Assembly (NCBI GenBank): GCA_050084985.1
Contig: JBITNC010000001.1
Location: 141,050,001 to 141,114,000 of the forward strand
Source: Nageia nagi
Lineage: Eukaryota > Pinophyta
DNA: 64,000 nt
Direction of reading: 5' to 3'
Below, piece by piece: positions 50,360-61,354 of the stretch (the stretch's first letter is position 1; every line of letters starts with the position of its first letter). The notes under the pieces are model-generated. The model made no database searches. It was not told where the DNA came from and was given only the letters and a program-made list of their open reading frames with translations. A program made the position numbers and the translations under genes.

Positions 50360-52769
50360 GTAATTCTTATGAATTTTTCTTCAGAGGAATGCCTAGCCAA
50401 GAGGTATTCAAACACTTCAACTACTTCAATTGGTAATGAGCTCTAGATCCCCTTTCTTGGGGATGAACTTTATGTTTCCCTTATTGATAAGAGTACCCAA
50501 AGAGCCTGTATGTAAGGCCTTAAGGTAGATCTTGTGTAAATTTAGGCTAACAAATTCATAATAGGATTTGTATAATTCATAAGGGAAGCCATCTAACATA
50601 GGGGCTTTACCATCTTCCATCTGAGAGAGAGCTTCCTCCAACTCTTTTTACTTTGTTGCACTTAGCTCAAACAAATGTGAGAGACAAGATGGCATAATGT
50701 CTTTAAATCATTGTAAAGCCTGTGATCTATTTGAAGTATAGGGATGAGCTGTAAACATTTATGTATAATATCAAATAAAAAATTTAGCTATGTTTGGACA
50801 AGAATTCAACCTAATACCATCATAATATAATGCTTTGAATTGAGTAGATTACCTCAAAGGTCTTATTATTTGAAATAATTCTTTGGATACCTTATCCCTA
50901 ATATTAATCTAGCATGACTATGAATTAATTTGAGCTCATTTACCTTCATATAAATTCACCAACTTGAACTTATGTTTGATTTATGCAACATAAAATTGCA
51001 AGCAAGAGCTAAAAGGATTGGACTCTAATTGAACATAAGCTTTAACAAGTTCATATCTAAGATTTGAAGTGCAGTGCTAATGAAATTACGCAACTTTCTC
51101 ATAAAACCTACATAGAAGGCTAGATGTGCTAAAAATTGCATCATTCCACTATGCAATCTATCTTGACTCATCTAATGGTTTGAGAACTAAATTCCACATG
51201 TGGTGAATGTGATAGAGCATAACATCACTTTGGAGGAAGGAAGTATTAAGAAAGAATTAGGATCTATAATGCCTTTACAAAAGTGAAGTTATCCCAATTT
51301 TGAATATGATGGGGGAATGATCAGAGGAGATAAGTCTCAAAATAGTCACAACAAAAGGATCAAAGGATAAATTCCAAGAGAAATATATTTCTCGATGCTC
51401 AGATAACATCACATGATCAAAGCTTTTGAGAACTCTTACATGGTTAGATTGGAAATTAGACCAATTATACCATAATTGCTCAAGGAAGTGCTTTGCAATA
51501 AAGATTGTATTAGGGTATAACAAACCAAGCTTATGCTTCATAGAGAACCACACTTCATGCTCCCTAAGGGCCCACTTATTAGGGGTGAGGTATTTTTTTC
51601 ATTTTCTTTTTCAACCATATTAAAATCTCCACACATAAGCCAAATGATTGGTGGAAGGGATAACACACATCACCATCATGAATGCATCTATCTAAGGCCT
51701 CATTTCAGGCATAAATATTAATAATTTTGAATGATATGCCACCCACTTTCCCATGTAATGAAGTTACTTTTCCAATGGCTACCTAATAAGATGACGATGC
51801 CACCACTTCCATGGGGATGATTGGTAAACATACAATTGGATACCGATTTAGATAAGAATGTAAGCTAAATGTAGAGTGAAATTAGCTACTTTAACTTCTT
51901 ATAGAAAAATAAAATCAAGGTCTCCAAATAGATACAAATAGGACACCATTTCATCTCAAACCATGTAAAATCAAACTCGGTCCATCAACCCTCTAATATT
52001 CCATGAGAAGAAATTCATTCAAAAGTGTCAAGAAGCATACCTCCATTAGCCTTCGTGCTAAGCTCTAAATTAGAAAGAGATTGGAAATACTTAGTAAATA
52101 AACTTTCATGCTCTTTATTCAAAGGTTTGGTGTTTATGATCTTATCAACATGAACTAAGGTATGTCCTCTAGGAGGGCTACATGAAGACCAACCCTAGGC
52201 TTAAGTGTGAATACCCTCTACCTATTACAACTATTGAATGATTGTAGAAACTAAGGGAAGACCATCATCCTTCACATAGGACCTTGTCTCATTAACACCA
52301 TATCATGTTTAGGGGGGAGTGGTTTTAACCTCTAGGGGAGGTTTAAGAGTAACAACTTGAGCATAACTTGCCAAGGGTTGGTTGGTATTCACTGGCTTGG
52401 TCCCTTTACCCTTCCTACATGACATTATCTACCACTCATTATCTACCACTCCTCTCATGTACCCTTAGTGGGTTGAGTCAACGAAGGAGATAATGTCTAA
52501 CACTCTTCCTATGTACCATTAGTGGATAATCCTTGATTCTGTGAGAACCTGACTGACACCTATAGAAGGTGTTTGAGGGATTAACATAGACTAGCCTTTA
52601 GCGAAGAAGTATATCTCTAACTTGGATATCAATATAATCCTTTAAGAATTTAGCCATATCAACTTTGACATGCATCCTTTTGGATGAATGAGCCAAATAG
52701 AACTGAGCTAGTTTATCACAAATAAACTCACCAATTTGCATTACAAGGAGGTGGAGAAAAGGCCAAACG

Positions 52770-53056
52770 TGTTAGGTCCCTATACATTATATTGTTAGGT
52801 CGGCTATGGTTATTGTTATTTCCTTATTTATTATTGTTATGTCGGCTAGTGTCCTTTCATTGTAGTAGCAACCCTTGGAATCCTATATATACCAAGGAGA
52901 TATTATCATTTGGAATGTGGATTGTTTTGTAGTTGATGTGATGTAAAGGAGGTTGCCCCCTCGAAGTGGCTTATTGTTACAGATTTTATCTCTTATTCAA
53001 GGCTTGAGCACTTTCTCTTGTGATTTTATGCTATCTTGGGAACTTTGTTCATAACA
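52770..53056 (+). repeat. 5' LTR of the gypsy element
   Basis: 287 bp, TGTTAGG...CATAACA. TATATATA at 52884-52891 is the probable TATA box. Confidence 0.96.
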
Positions 53057-53058
53057 TT

Positions 53059-53070
53059 TGGTACCAGAGC
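53059..53070 (+). promoter_or_regulatory. primer-binding site of the gypsy element
   Basis: TGGTACCAGAGC, one base different from the usual initiator-Met complement (C for T at position 6), two bases after the LTR. Confidence 0.85.
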
Positions 53071-54149
53071 AGACGATTCTAGGGTTTCACAGCTCAAAAC
53101 TAGTCATTGTGGCATTCGCTACCAATTTTTTTTGGGAGGATTTAGATTCTGAAATTTATTGGGTTTTTTGAAGACATACCGAGGACATTTTAGTTAAAAT
53201 TTCAGCTCCTAATTCGCTATATTTTTTACGTTACACTCAGGGGAAGTTAAGGTTTGTGACTAGTCTCAAAAGCAGGTCTGAAATAGGTGTTCTAGCTAAA
53301 AAGGGTATATATGAAGTTTTACAGCTCCAAACTTGGTGATACCTATTGGATTGGTTAGGTTATATACTGAAGTTTATCTGTTACAATTTTCAAGGTCTGA
53401 GAATAAACAGGTGACACAAGGCACTTCATACAAGTTCGCTCTTCAAAAAAATCCAAAAATCAGCACATTTTGGGAAAATTGTAGTCATTTTCTCTTGGAC
53501 TATCAGAATTTGACGAAATCTATGGCATTGAAAAGAAGACATCTGAGGCTACCATAGGTATAAATTTCAGACTCTAAAGGGCCGAAATTTCATATTTACA
53601 TCAGTTGGAAGGTTGGACAATAGAACAGTCTCCAAATCACGATTTAAAAAGGTACAATTTATTTATTTATTTCTTTAAATTTGCATATATTTTGATTGGA
53701 AGGTCTATTTGGGGTGATTCATAAGCTATTGGAAAGAAAATAAAGACTAGATTCTTTTAGGTATAGACGTGTTCTGGCATCTTTAAACATAGGAGCTGTC
53801 ATTACTTTGCCAGCACTGCATCCCGAGGAATTGTGGTCTCCTACAACGTACTCGCAGTATATCGCTTAGGCCACTGTTGGATTCTCTCACGTACCTTTGA
53901 GTATATAGAGAGGCCATCATGCTCATGCACGTACATGGTATATAGAGAGGTCCTTTAGGATTCCCTCACGTACCGCGAGTATATTAGCAAGGGCCCTTTT
54001 CGAACGGTTGTGCATTAGACAGCACTAACACAGAATTGAGCTCCCACGTACCTTGCGTATATAGGGAGACCCCCTAGAATCCTAAAACCAACCAAGTTAA
54101 CCTTTTGATCATATAGGAAATTCCTACTCCATAGTAATACTTAGTCAAA
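53071..54149 (+). other. gypsy leader with a repeated CACGTAC...GTATAT motif
   Basis: 1.08 kb without a long ORF. The last 330 bp hold five copies of an ACGTAC-n-GTATAT motif (near 53850, 53889, 53928, 53967 and 54046), several followed by AGAGAGGCC or AGGGAGACC. Confidence 0.7.
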
Positions 54150-57100
54150 ATGCCACCCAAAAAAATTGCTACACCAACTAAACCTCTAGAGGGTTCATCC
54201 ATGACTATAGCAGAAAGTGAAGACATATTCTTCCGAATATCCCAAGTGGAAGAATTGGTTAAAGGGTGTGTAAAAAAGGGTGATATAGAGGAATTAAAAA
54301 GGGAATTGACAAAAGAGATTGCAACTAAAATAGATCAAAATATGGAAAAGATTTTTCAACTCATACAAAAACCAGAGGGAAAGATTCCTAAAGATGTTGA
54401 TATGGCCCAGGGTTATCAGGAAAATAATGATATTGTTCAAGGAGATAAACCCTTCATTAATAAGCCTAATTCAGGAGGATATGCTTCTACTAATGGAAGT
54501 AGTCAATCAGGGTTCTCAAGGGGAATCCAACTCCCCAAGATAGACATGAGGAAGTTTGATGGAAAGGACCCCATCACTTGGATATTTCAAATGGAGCATT
54601 TTTTTGATCTACACCAAGTACCAACATCACAAAAAGTAACTATTGCATCCTTGTATCTAGAGCCTGAGCAGGTTGTATGGTATCAATGGCTTTGTGAATG
54701 TAAAAAGGGTTCTATTATATCTTGGTCTATTTTTACAGAGGAACTGATAGCCTACCATGAGGATGTTAAGAATAATTCCTTCTTTACTCAATTGACAAAT
54801 CTAAGGCAAAAAGGTTCAATGATGGAGCACATTCAACAATTTCAAAAGTTGAGTCTTAGAGTGAATGACATACCAAGTGATAGATTGTTGGATCTCTTTT
54901 TGGGAACCTTAAAGGATAACATTCAACATGAGGTGCGTCTATTTGAACCAACATCCTTAGATATGGCTTTTAGGATGGCAAGGAAGGTTGAAAGTAAAAA
55001 TATGGCAATGGCTACTAAAAGGTTTCCCTCGAACACCTATAAAGAAAATAATGTTAATTCTTCTTACTTACATAAACCTACAAGGATGACACCTCAACAA
55101 ATGGATGAAAGACGAGCAAAGGGTCTATGCTTCAATTGTGATAGCAAGTACAGTAAAGGACATAAGTGTGGGGAAAAGAAATTATTCTACATAGAATGTG
55201 AAGAAGAAGAAGAAGAAGAAAAATCATCCACACTCGAAGAATTAGAAGAGATTACTACTGAAGAAATGACTCCCACCATATCTTGTAATGCATTGTCTAG
55301 AATTACTACTCCTCAAACTCTCAAGATAGAAGGATATATCAAGAAGAAAAAGGTAATAGTGTTGATTGACTCTGGTAGTACACATAATTTTATTCATGCC
55401 AAGATAGCCAAAGATTTGAATTGCTTCATATATCCAGCGCCAGAGTTTCAAGTGATGGTGGCAGATGGAGGAACTATAAATTGCTCAGGGAAGTGCCACA
55501 ATATCAATTTAACCATGGGGGAATATGTACTAAATAGTCCAATGATTGCCATTCCAATGGGGGCTGCTGATGTTGTCTTGGGGGTCCAATGGTTACAATC
55601 ATTGGGAATAGTGGCTTTTAATTTTAAAGAACTTTTCATGACATTTTCCTTGGAAGGAAAAGATTTTGAATTAAAAGGTAACAAAGCAAAAGATTGTAAG
55701 ATAATCAGCTCTAATGGTATGATAAAACTTTTAAGGAAGCAAAGAAGTGGGGTAATTGTACAATTATGCTCACTAGATGTCCAAACATCTAAGCCAGGTA
55801 ATTCACCAGATCTCCAAAAAGTCATTAATAAGTATCCTAAGGTATTTGATACTCCCAAAGGTCTACCCCCTAATCGAGATCAAGATCATGGTATTAACTT
55901 AATTCCAGGAAGTGTTCCTCCCAACATTAGACCTTACAGATATCCATATGCCCAGAAGAGTGCAATTGAATGTATGGTTGCAGAAATGCTAAAAACAGGT
56001 ATAATTCGACCAAGCCAAAGTTCTTTCTCTTCCCTAGTTGTAATGGTGCTTAAGAAGGAGGGAGAATGGCGCATGTGTCCAGATTATAGAGAGCTAAACA
56101 AGCTCACTATTAAAGATAAATTTCCCATTCCTATCATTGATGAATTGTTGGATGAATTACATGGAGCAAAATACTTTACCAAGCTAGATCTTCGCTCAGG
56201 ATATCATCAAATTAGAATGAAGACAGAAGACATTCCGAAAACAGCATTTAGAACTCATGAAGGTCATTATGAATTCTTGGTCATGCCCTTTGGCCTTACT
56301 AATGCACCTTCCACTTTTCAAAGCTTGATGAATTCTATTTTTAAACCCTTCCTTAGAAAATTTGTGTTAGTATTCTTTGATGATATACTAATCTATAGCA
56401 AGTCTTGGGAAGATCATGTTCAACATGTTGATAGGGTGCTCAAACTATTGGAGGCACAACAATTGTATGCAAAACCATCCAAATGTTTCTTTGGGGTACA
56501 GGAGGTGGAATATTTGGGTCATATTGTGTCTCATGAAGGTGTTAAGCCAGACCTTAACAAAATTAAAACCATCAAGGAATGGAAACTTCCCACAACCTTA
56601 AGGCACCTTAGAGGATTTTTGGGGTTGACAGGGTATTATCGCAAGTTTGTTAAGAATTATGGGCGAATCGCCGCACCTCTAACAACATTACTGAAGAAAG
56701 ATGCATTTTCTTGGACTCTAGAAGCAACTAAGGCCTTTGAAAATCTTAAAGAAGCAATGTGCAAAGCTCCTGTATTAGCTACACCAGACTTCACAAAAAC
56801 TTTTATTATGGAATGTGATGCCTCAGGAAATGGCATTGGTGCTGTTTTAATGCAAAATGGAAGACCCATTGCCTTTGAGAGTCGTCCAATAAAGGGAAAG
56901 AATTTAAACAAACCTATTTATGAGAAAGAAATGATAGCAATACTACATGCCTTGAAGAAATGGCGTCCTTATCTAATGGGAAGGCACTTCAAGGTCAAAA
57001 CAGATCATGATAGTCTTAAATACTTCTTAGAACAAAGACTATCTTCAGAAGAGCAACAAAAATGGGTCACAAAAATGTTGGGTTATGATTTTGAAATCAT

Positions 57101-58628
57101 TTATAAGAAAGGGAAACAAAATGTTGTGGCAGATGCACTATCAAGAAAGGATGAGGATGTTGAGGCATTGATATGTGCAATTTCAATTCTCCAACCTGAG
57201 TGGATAATTGAAGCAAGGGATGAATGGAGGAATGATGAGAAGGTGTGGACACTCATTCAAAAGCTGCAGCAAGATCCTAGTGTGTCTGATACATTCAGTT
57301 GGAAAAATGATTCTCTATGGTACAAGGATCGCTTATATTTATGTAAGAACTCAAAACTAAAACAAAAAGTTCTTTTGGAATTACACTCCTTTCCTCTAGG
57401 AGGACATTCTGGAGTTTTAAAAACTTACCACAAAGTTAAGAAGGAATTTTTTTGGGATGGCCTTAAATCTGATATCCAAAAGTTTGTGGCAGAATGTTTG
57501 GTTTGCCAACAAAATAAAGTTGAAACAATCAAGACCCCAGGTCTTTTACAACCATTAACTATTCCAAGTCAGCGTTGGGAGGAAGTCTCAATGGATTTTA
57601 TCACAGGTCTACCCAAGTCTGAAGGAAAGAGTGTCATCATGGTGGTTGTTGATAGACTTACCAAGTATGCACACTTTTGTGCACTATCCCATCCCTTCAA
57701 AGCTAGTATAGTTGCTACTGCATTCATGGAGACTGTTCAAAAATTACATGGAAACCCAAAGATTATTGTAAGTGATAGAGATCCCATTTTCACTGGTAAT
57801 TTTTGGACAGAATTATTTTCTTGTCTAGGTACTCAATTGGCTCATAGCTCATCTTATCATCCTCAATCTGATGGGCAAACTGAGATAGTGAACAAATGTT
57901 TGGAAGGATATCTTCGTTGCTTTGTATCTGATAAACAAACACAATGGGTCAAGTGGTTATCTTTGGCAGAATGGTGGTATAACACTTCCTTCCATACCGC
58001 AACAAAAATGACCCCATTTATGGCACTTTATGGATATCATCCACCATCCATCACATCCTATTTAAGAGACAAATCAAAGGTTCAAGCAGTGGAAGATCAC
58101 ATAGAGCATCAGCAACAAGTTCTCCAACTCTTAAAGGATAACCTGACTTTGGCACAGAATAGAATGAAACAACAAGCAGATCAACATCGTAGTGAAAGAA
58201 GTTTTGAAGTGGGTGATTGGGTATTTTTACGACTACAACCATACAAACAGATGTCCCTTAGGCAATCTAAGAAGGATAATAAACTATCTCCCAAGTACTA
58301 TGGGCCTTATAAGGTGTTGCAAAAGATTGGTAGTATGGCATACAAATTAGAGCTTCCAACTTCTTCGAGAGTACACCCAGTTTTTCATGTTTCATGCTTA
58401 AAGAAGGTTATCGGTGACAAGATCTCAGTTCAAACTACACTTCCAGAACTCGATGAGGAAGGGAAAATTATATTGGATCTAGAAGTAATCACTAAATTAA
58501 GAATCCAAAAGCTAAGAAATAGATCAATTTCAGAGTATCTCATTAAGTGGAAGAACCTACCTGCTGAAGATTCCACATGGGAAGATGAGAATTTTCTACA
58601 GAAGCATCCAGAACTACTCAAACATTGA
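54150..58628 (+). CDS. gypsy Gag-Pol polyprotein with chromodomain, intact
   Basis: 1492 codons without a break. The order by approximate residue is: gag domain 130-270 (WIFQMEHFFD); zinc knuckle near 327 (CFNCDSKYSKGHKC); acidic run EEEEEEE; protease near 405 (VLIDSGSTHNFI); RT 600-780 with LDLRSGYHQIRM near 678 and catalytic FFDD near 741; RNase H from 885 (MECDASGNGIGAVL); integrase zinc finger 1080-1122 (HSGVLKTYHKV, CLVCQQNK); integrase core with MDFITGLP near 1147, VSDRDPIF near 1207 and HPQSDGQTE near 1243; chromodomain 1440-1490 (EYLIKWKNLPAEDSTWEDE). The first ATG is used. All catalytic residues that I can check are present. A single Gag-Pol frame is normal for this group. Confidence 0.96.
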   Translation: MPPKKIATPTKPLEGSSMTIAESEDIFFRISQVEELVKGCVKKGDIEELKRELTKEIATKIDQNMEKIFQLIQKPEGKIPKDVDMAQGYQENNDIVQGDKPFINKPNSGGYASTNGSSQSGFSRGIQLPKIDMRKFDGKDPITWIFQMEHFFDLHQVPTSQKVTIASLYLEPEQVVWYQWLCECKKGSIISWSIFTEELIAYHEDVKNNSFFTQLTNLRQKGSMMEHIQQFQKLSLRVNDIPSDRLLDLFLGTLKDNIQHEVRLFEPTSLDMAFRMARKVESKNMAMATKRFPSNTYKENNVNSSYLHKPTRMTPQQMDERRAKGLCFNCDSKYSKGHKCGEKKLFYIECEEEEEEEKSSTLEELEEITTEEMTPTISCNALSRITTPQTLKIEGYIKKKKVIVLIDSGSTHNFIHAKIAKDLNCFIYPAPEFQVMVADGGTINCSGKCHNINLTMGEYVLNSPMIAIPMGAADVVLGVQWLQSLGIVAFNFKELFMTFSLEGKDFELKGNKAKDCKIISSNGMIKLLRKQRSGVIVQLCSLDVQTSKPGNSPDLQKVINKYPKVFDTPKGLPPNRDQDHGINLIPGSVPPNIRPYRYPYAQKSAIECMVAEMLKTGIIRPSQSSFSSLVVMVLKKEGEWRMCPDYRELNKLTIKDKFPIPIIDELLDELHGAKYFTKLDLRSGYHQIRMKTEDIPKTAFRTHEGHYEFLVMPFGLTNAPSTFQSLMNSIFKPFLRKFVLVFFDDILIYSKSWEDHVQHVDRVLKLLEAQQLYAKPSKCFFGVQEVEYLGHIVSHEGVKPDLNKIKTIKEWKLPTTLRHLRGFLGLTGYYRKFVKNYGRIAAPLTTLLKKDAFSWTLEATKAFENLKEAMCKAPVLATPDFTKTFIMECDASGNGIGAVLMQNGRPIAFESRPIKGKNLNKPIYEKEMIAILHALKKWRPYLMGRHFKVKTDHDSLKYFLEQRLSSEEQQKWVTKMLGYDFEIIYKKGKQNVVADALSRKDEDVEALICAISILQPEWIIEARDEWRNDEKVWTLIQKLQQDPSVSDTFSWKNDSLWYKDRLYLCKNSKLKQKVLLELHSFPLGGHSGVLKTYHKVKKEFFWDGLKSDIQKFVAECLVCQQNKVETIKTPGLLQPLTIPSQRWEEVSMDFITGLPKSEGKSVIMVVVDRLTKYAHFCALSHPFKASIVATAFMETVQKLHGNPKIIVSDRDPIFTGNFWTELFSCLGTQLAHSSSYHPQSDGQTEIVNKCLEGYLRCFVSDKQTQWVKWLSLAEWWYNTSFHTATKMTPFMALYGYHPPSITSYLRDKSKVQAVEDHIEHQQQVLQLLKDNLTLAQNRMKQQADQHRSERSFEVGDWVFLRLQPYKQMSLRQSKKDNKLSPKYYGPYKVLQKIGSMAYKLELPTSSRVHPVFHVSCLKKVIGDKISVQTTLPELDEEGKIILDLEVITKLRIQKLRNRSISEYLIKWKNLPAEDSTWEDENFLQKHPELLKH

Positions 58629-58642
58629 GGACAATGTTTTCT

Positions 58643-58656
58643 GAAGGAGAGGGGCA
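58643..58656 (+). promoter_or_regulatory. polypurine tract of the gypsy element
   Basis: GAAGGAGAGGGGCA directly before the 3' LTR, 14 bp after the stop codon of the polyprotein. Confidence 0.8.
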
Positions 58657-58943
58657 TGTTAGGTCCCTATACATTATATTGTTAGGTCGGCTATGGTTAT
58701 TGTTATTTCCTTGTTTATTATTGTTATGTCGGCTAGTGTCCTTTCATTGTAGTAGCAACCCTTGGACTCCTATATATACCAAGGAGATATTATCATTTGG
58801 AATGTGGATTGTTTTGTAGTTGATGTGATGTAAAGGAGGTTGCCCCCTCGAAGTGGCTTATTGTTACAGATTTTATCTCTTATTCAAGGCTTGAGCACTT
58901 TCTCTTGTGATTTTATGCTATCTTGGGAACTTTGTTCATAACA
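58657..58943 (+). repeat. 3' LTR of the gypsy element
   Basis: 287 bp. It differs from the 5' LTR at TTGTTTATT for TTATTTATT and GGACTCC for GGAATCC. Confidence 0.96.
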
Positions 58944-58948
58944 AAACG

Positions 58949-59480
58949 ATTAGGGGTATACCTGAAAATTCCACCTATAGAGCGATAACTAGGGAGACAT
59001 TATCATTGACTGAAAAAACCTTAGACCATGGTTGAAAAATAAGAAGAGTTTTATAAATGTAGCTTGGACCCTTAGATATAACTTTCTTTGTTTATTCAGG
59101 ATTAGAAAACTAAAAGTTAAAAAAATACCTTAGTGAGGTTTTGAACATAATCAATTGATGGGATATGACCCAGAAAACACCCTCTGAGAGTATGATACTC
59201 TAACCGTGCATAATCTTGATGAAACCCATTCAAATGAATGACCAAGTTAGGAGATTCATTACCTCACTATAAAAATTGGGGATGAACTTACAAGGATGCT
59301 TTGCTATGGGTGCCATGCTCATTCTAGTAGCTTCAACCAAAAGTAAAGTTGAAGATTGAGGTTGATGCATCTTAAAAATAAATAAATTTACCTAAGGTTG
59401 AGTAAATGCATAATCCTGATCAAGATACAAATAGATCAATCATGCACACTCTTCAAGAGTAAATAGCATGCATGAGAACT
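58949..59480 (-). pseudogene. LINE ORF1 upstream part, split off by the gypsy insertion
   Basis: On the minus strand IYKTLLIFQPWSKVF and VWVRLP-like text (LWVEFSGIPLIV) end at the gypsy insertion point. The continuation (FLHLLVMQIGEFICDKLAQ) follows on the other side at 52764 downwards. This is the layout of the DUF4283-type domain of plant LINE ORF1. The upstream end is indistinct; 59480 is approximate. Confidence 0.6.
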
Positions 59481-61321
59481 AGGAAAACCTAATGCATGAG
59501 ACTTAGCTTGCTGCTCGACTCTCTTTAGTAGCTAGTATCACTAGAATTACCTATCCAAAGTTTTTAATCAATTTTTGCATCAATTTCCTTATCATAATTG
59601 AAGATGCTTAACTAACTAAAACTTGACCTTTATGTTTGAAAATACTAAGAGAAATACATAAGTCACATTATTGATTTAAAGTGTTAATAACACATTATAA
59701 GTTTAATAAAATGGCTTGTTATATTGGAATTTGAAAATGTAACTTTCAAATATAGAAAAATCCTTACTAAATTGGATAAGTATTGCATTGAACGATAATT
59801 GAGTTTTAGTTAATTCTAATTTTATTTGATGTAGTTAGTTTTGAAAAATACATTTTGGTGTATTCATTAATGACTTACATTATTTATTGGCTTTAGGATA
59901 ATATCCTTAATATTATTTTCAAAAATATTTGGGAATCAAATATTTGAGCTTGCATGTTGTTTATTAAAACTTTAGGATCATAAATTAAATTTAATATATT
60001 AAGTGTACACTTGAATTTGCTTAAATATATAATATTTTTTTCATTTAAATTAAAACTAACAATTGTTATTAGTAAAAAATAAAAACCTTATTTAGAAAGA
60101 GTTTATGGACTAATTTTTTACTACAAAAAATATAGCATCTTGAATGTTTAATTTTTAAAAAGAAAGTAAACTTTCATTATCTTATTTTATGCATTGAACT
60201 ACTTTAATACTCTTCTTTAAATAGTTAATGTAAATTGTTCATCATATAAAAAATAAATATCCTGTATATATATGATGTTGATGATAGTTAAAATAAAAAC
60301 TTTCTTGATTTAAAACCCTATAAGACTTCTTCTTCCACTAGTAGTTGAGATATATTGAAAGAATACATTTCAAAGTATTCATAAGTATCTAAATGTTATA
60401 AGGTTACAACTCTTGTCAACTTTAGTAGTGTAATAGTCCATTGTAAACCAATATTTCAACCTCTATAATAGCCATCTCTTTTATCTCAACTAAATCCATC
60501 TAAAAGCTAATATATTATATTAATGAAAACTTAAACAACATTAACTATCATATATGATAGTCATAGTCTCTTATGCACCATACCTCATAATTCTTTGATT
60601 CCTACAATTCACTTCATACGATAACAGACTAGTTCTTTTCGTAATCTAATCTTCAAGCTCCTAAAACATTGCCATCTCATGATCCCATCTTAACACTCCT
60701 TAATCAGATCATACCCTTGATGGTCAAAATGCAGAATCTTTACAAGACGTAAAATATGAATATGATATTATAAAATAAAATATTGATATAATATGTTGAA
60801 CAAATAGTGGAAAGACCATTTGAAATGAGGTTTTAGAAAATCTTTATATTGATACCTTAAAATACCCTAATTGATAAAATTTTATAATTCAAAATTTTGA
60901 TATGTTTAGTAGAAAGGAATAAAGATATCCATACTCATTGCTTTAACTACATTTGTGTTGATAAAATCTTATTCATATGTTTTGAAAGAATCCTCAAATA
61001 AGCAATCTTAAAGGTTTTATTACTTTCCTCATGATTTGATATTTGATTACACCAAGAGGCATCCTATAACCACAAATAAAGGGGGACATAAAGAACCCAA
61101 ATGTGTGTAACAAAACCATATCATGTAAATATTAAAATTTCAATTTAAAAAATTAATAGTCGTTTAAACTCAAAAGGAATAAAAAAATAACATATAAAAC
61201 TATATAAATGCAAAATGCTAAGAATAAATTATGCAAAATAGATCACATTAGAATAAACTAGCTTATATGCTTTAGATATATATCTACTAGCTTAAATATC
61301 CTATATATATATATATATATC

Positions 61322-61354
<33 letters not shown>

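Larger units (their letters stand above)
47665..52018 (-). pseudogene. LINE ORF2 (endonuclease, reverse transcriptase, C-terminal finger)
   Basis: The longest open pieces are 51275-51553 (end of endonuclease), 50426-50641 (start of RT) and 47665-47949 (end, with the cysteine-histidine finger). In between, phrases such as WHTSYLPRESNGMDLLDCKR at about 48750 fit the LINE segment after RT. Frameshifts, stops and the missing RT centre show it is inactive. Confidence 0.75.
46940..52764 (-). mobile_element. LINE, main part (ORF2 and end of ORF1)
   Basis: A minus-strand non-LTR element of the plant LINE type. The end of ORF1 carries a knuckle-like CQSGSHRIKDYP near 52560. ORF2 starts at about 52018 with MNFFSWNIRGLMD. 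The endonuclease has SSDHSPI at about 51300-51335. RT begins with MEDGKAPMLDGFPYELYK and LELITN (50426-50641). Later come FEDDSFLT near 49250 and KVSGSNIQWKKT near 49180. The C-terminus has a CX2C...H...C finger (CAFCNEPQSCMHKFWSC at about 47890-47945). The 3' end is near the T-rich run at 46935-46960. It is broken by many stops. The middle of RT is missing where a CACTA-like element sits. Confidence 0.8.
52770..58943 (+). mobile_element. young complete Ty3-gypsy chromovirus
   Basis: Two 287-bp LTRs (52770-53056, 58657-58943) differ at two positions by eye. The target duplication AAACG is present on both sides (52765-52769, 58944-58948). One intact 1492-codon ORF carries gag to chromodomain. 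A primer site and a polypurine tract are present. It is inserted in ORF1 of the LINE. The low LTR divergence and unbroken ORF point to a recent insertion that may be autonomous. The chromodomain and the FFDD RT motif fit the plant chromoviruses; the exact lineage needs a tree. Confidence 0.96.

Noticed and set aside
55242-58657. Minus-strand frames of 60-136 codons
   Set aside because: Shadows of the intact gypsy polyprotein on the plus strand.
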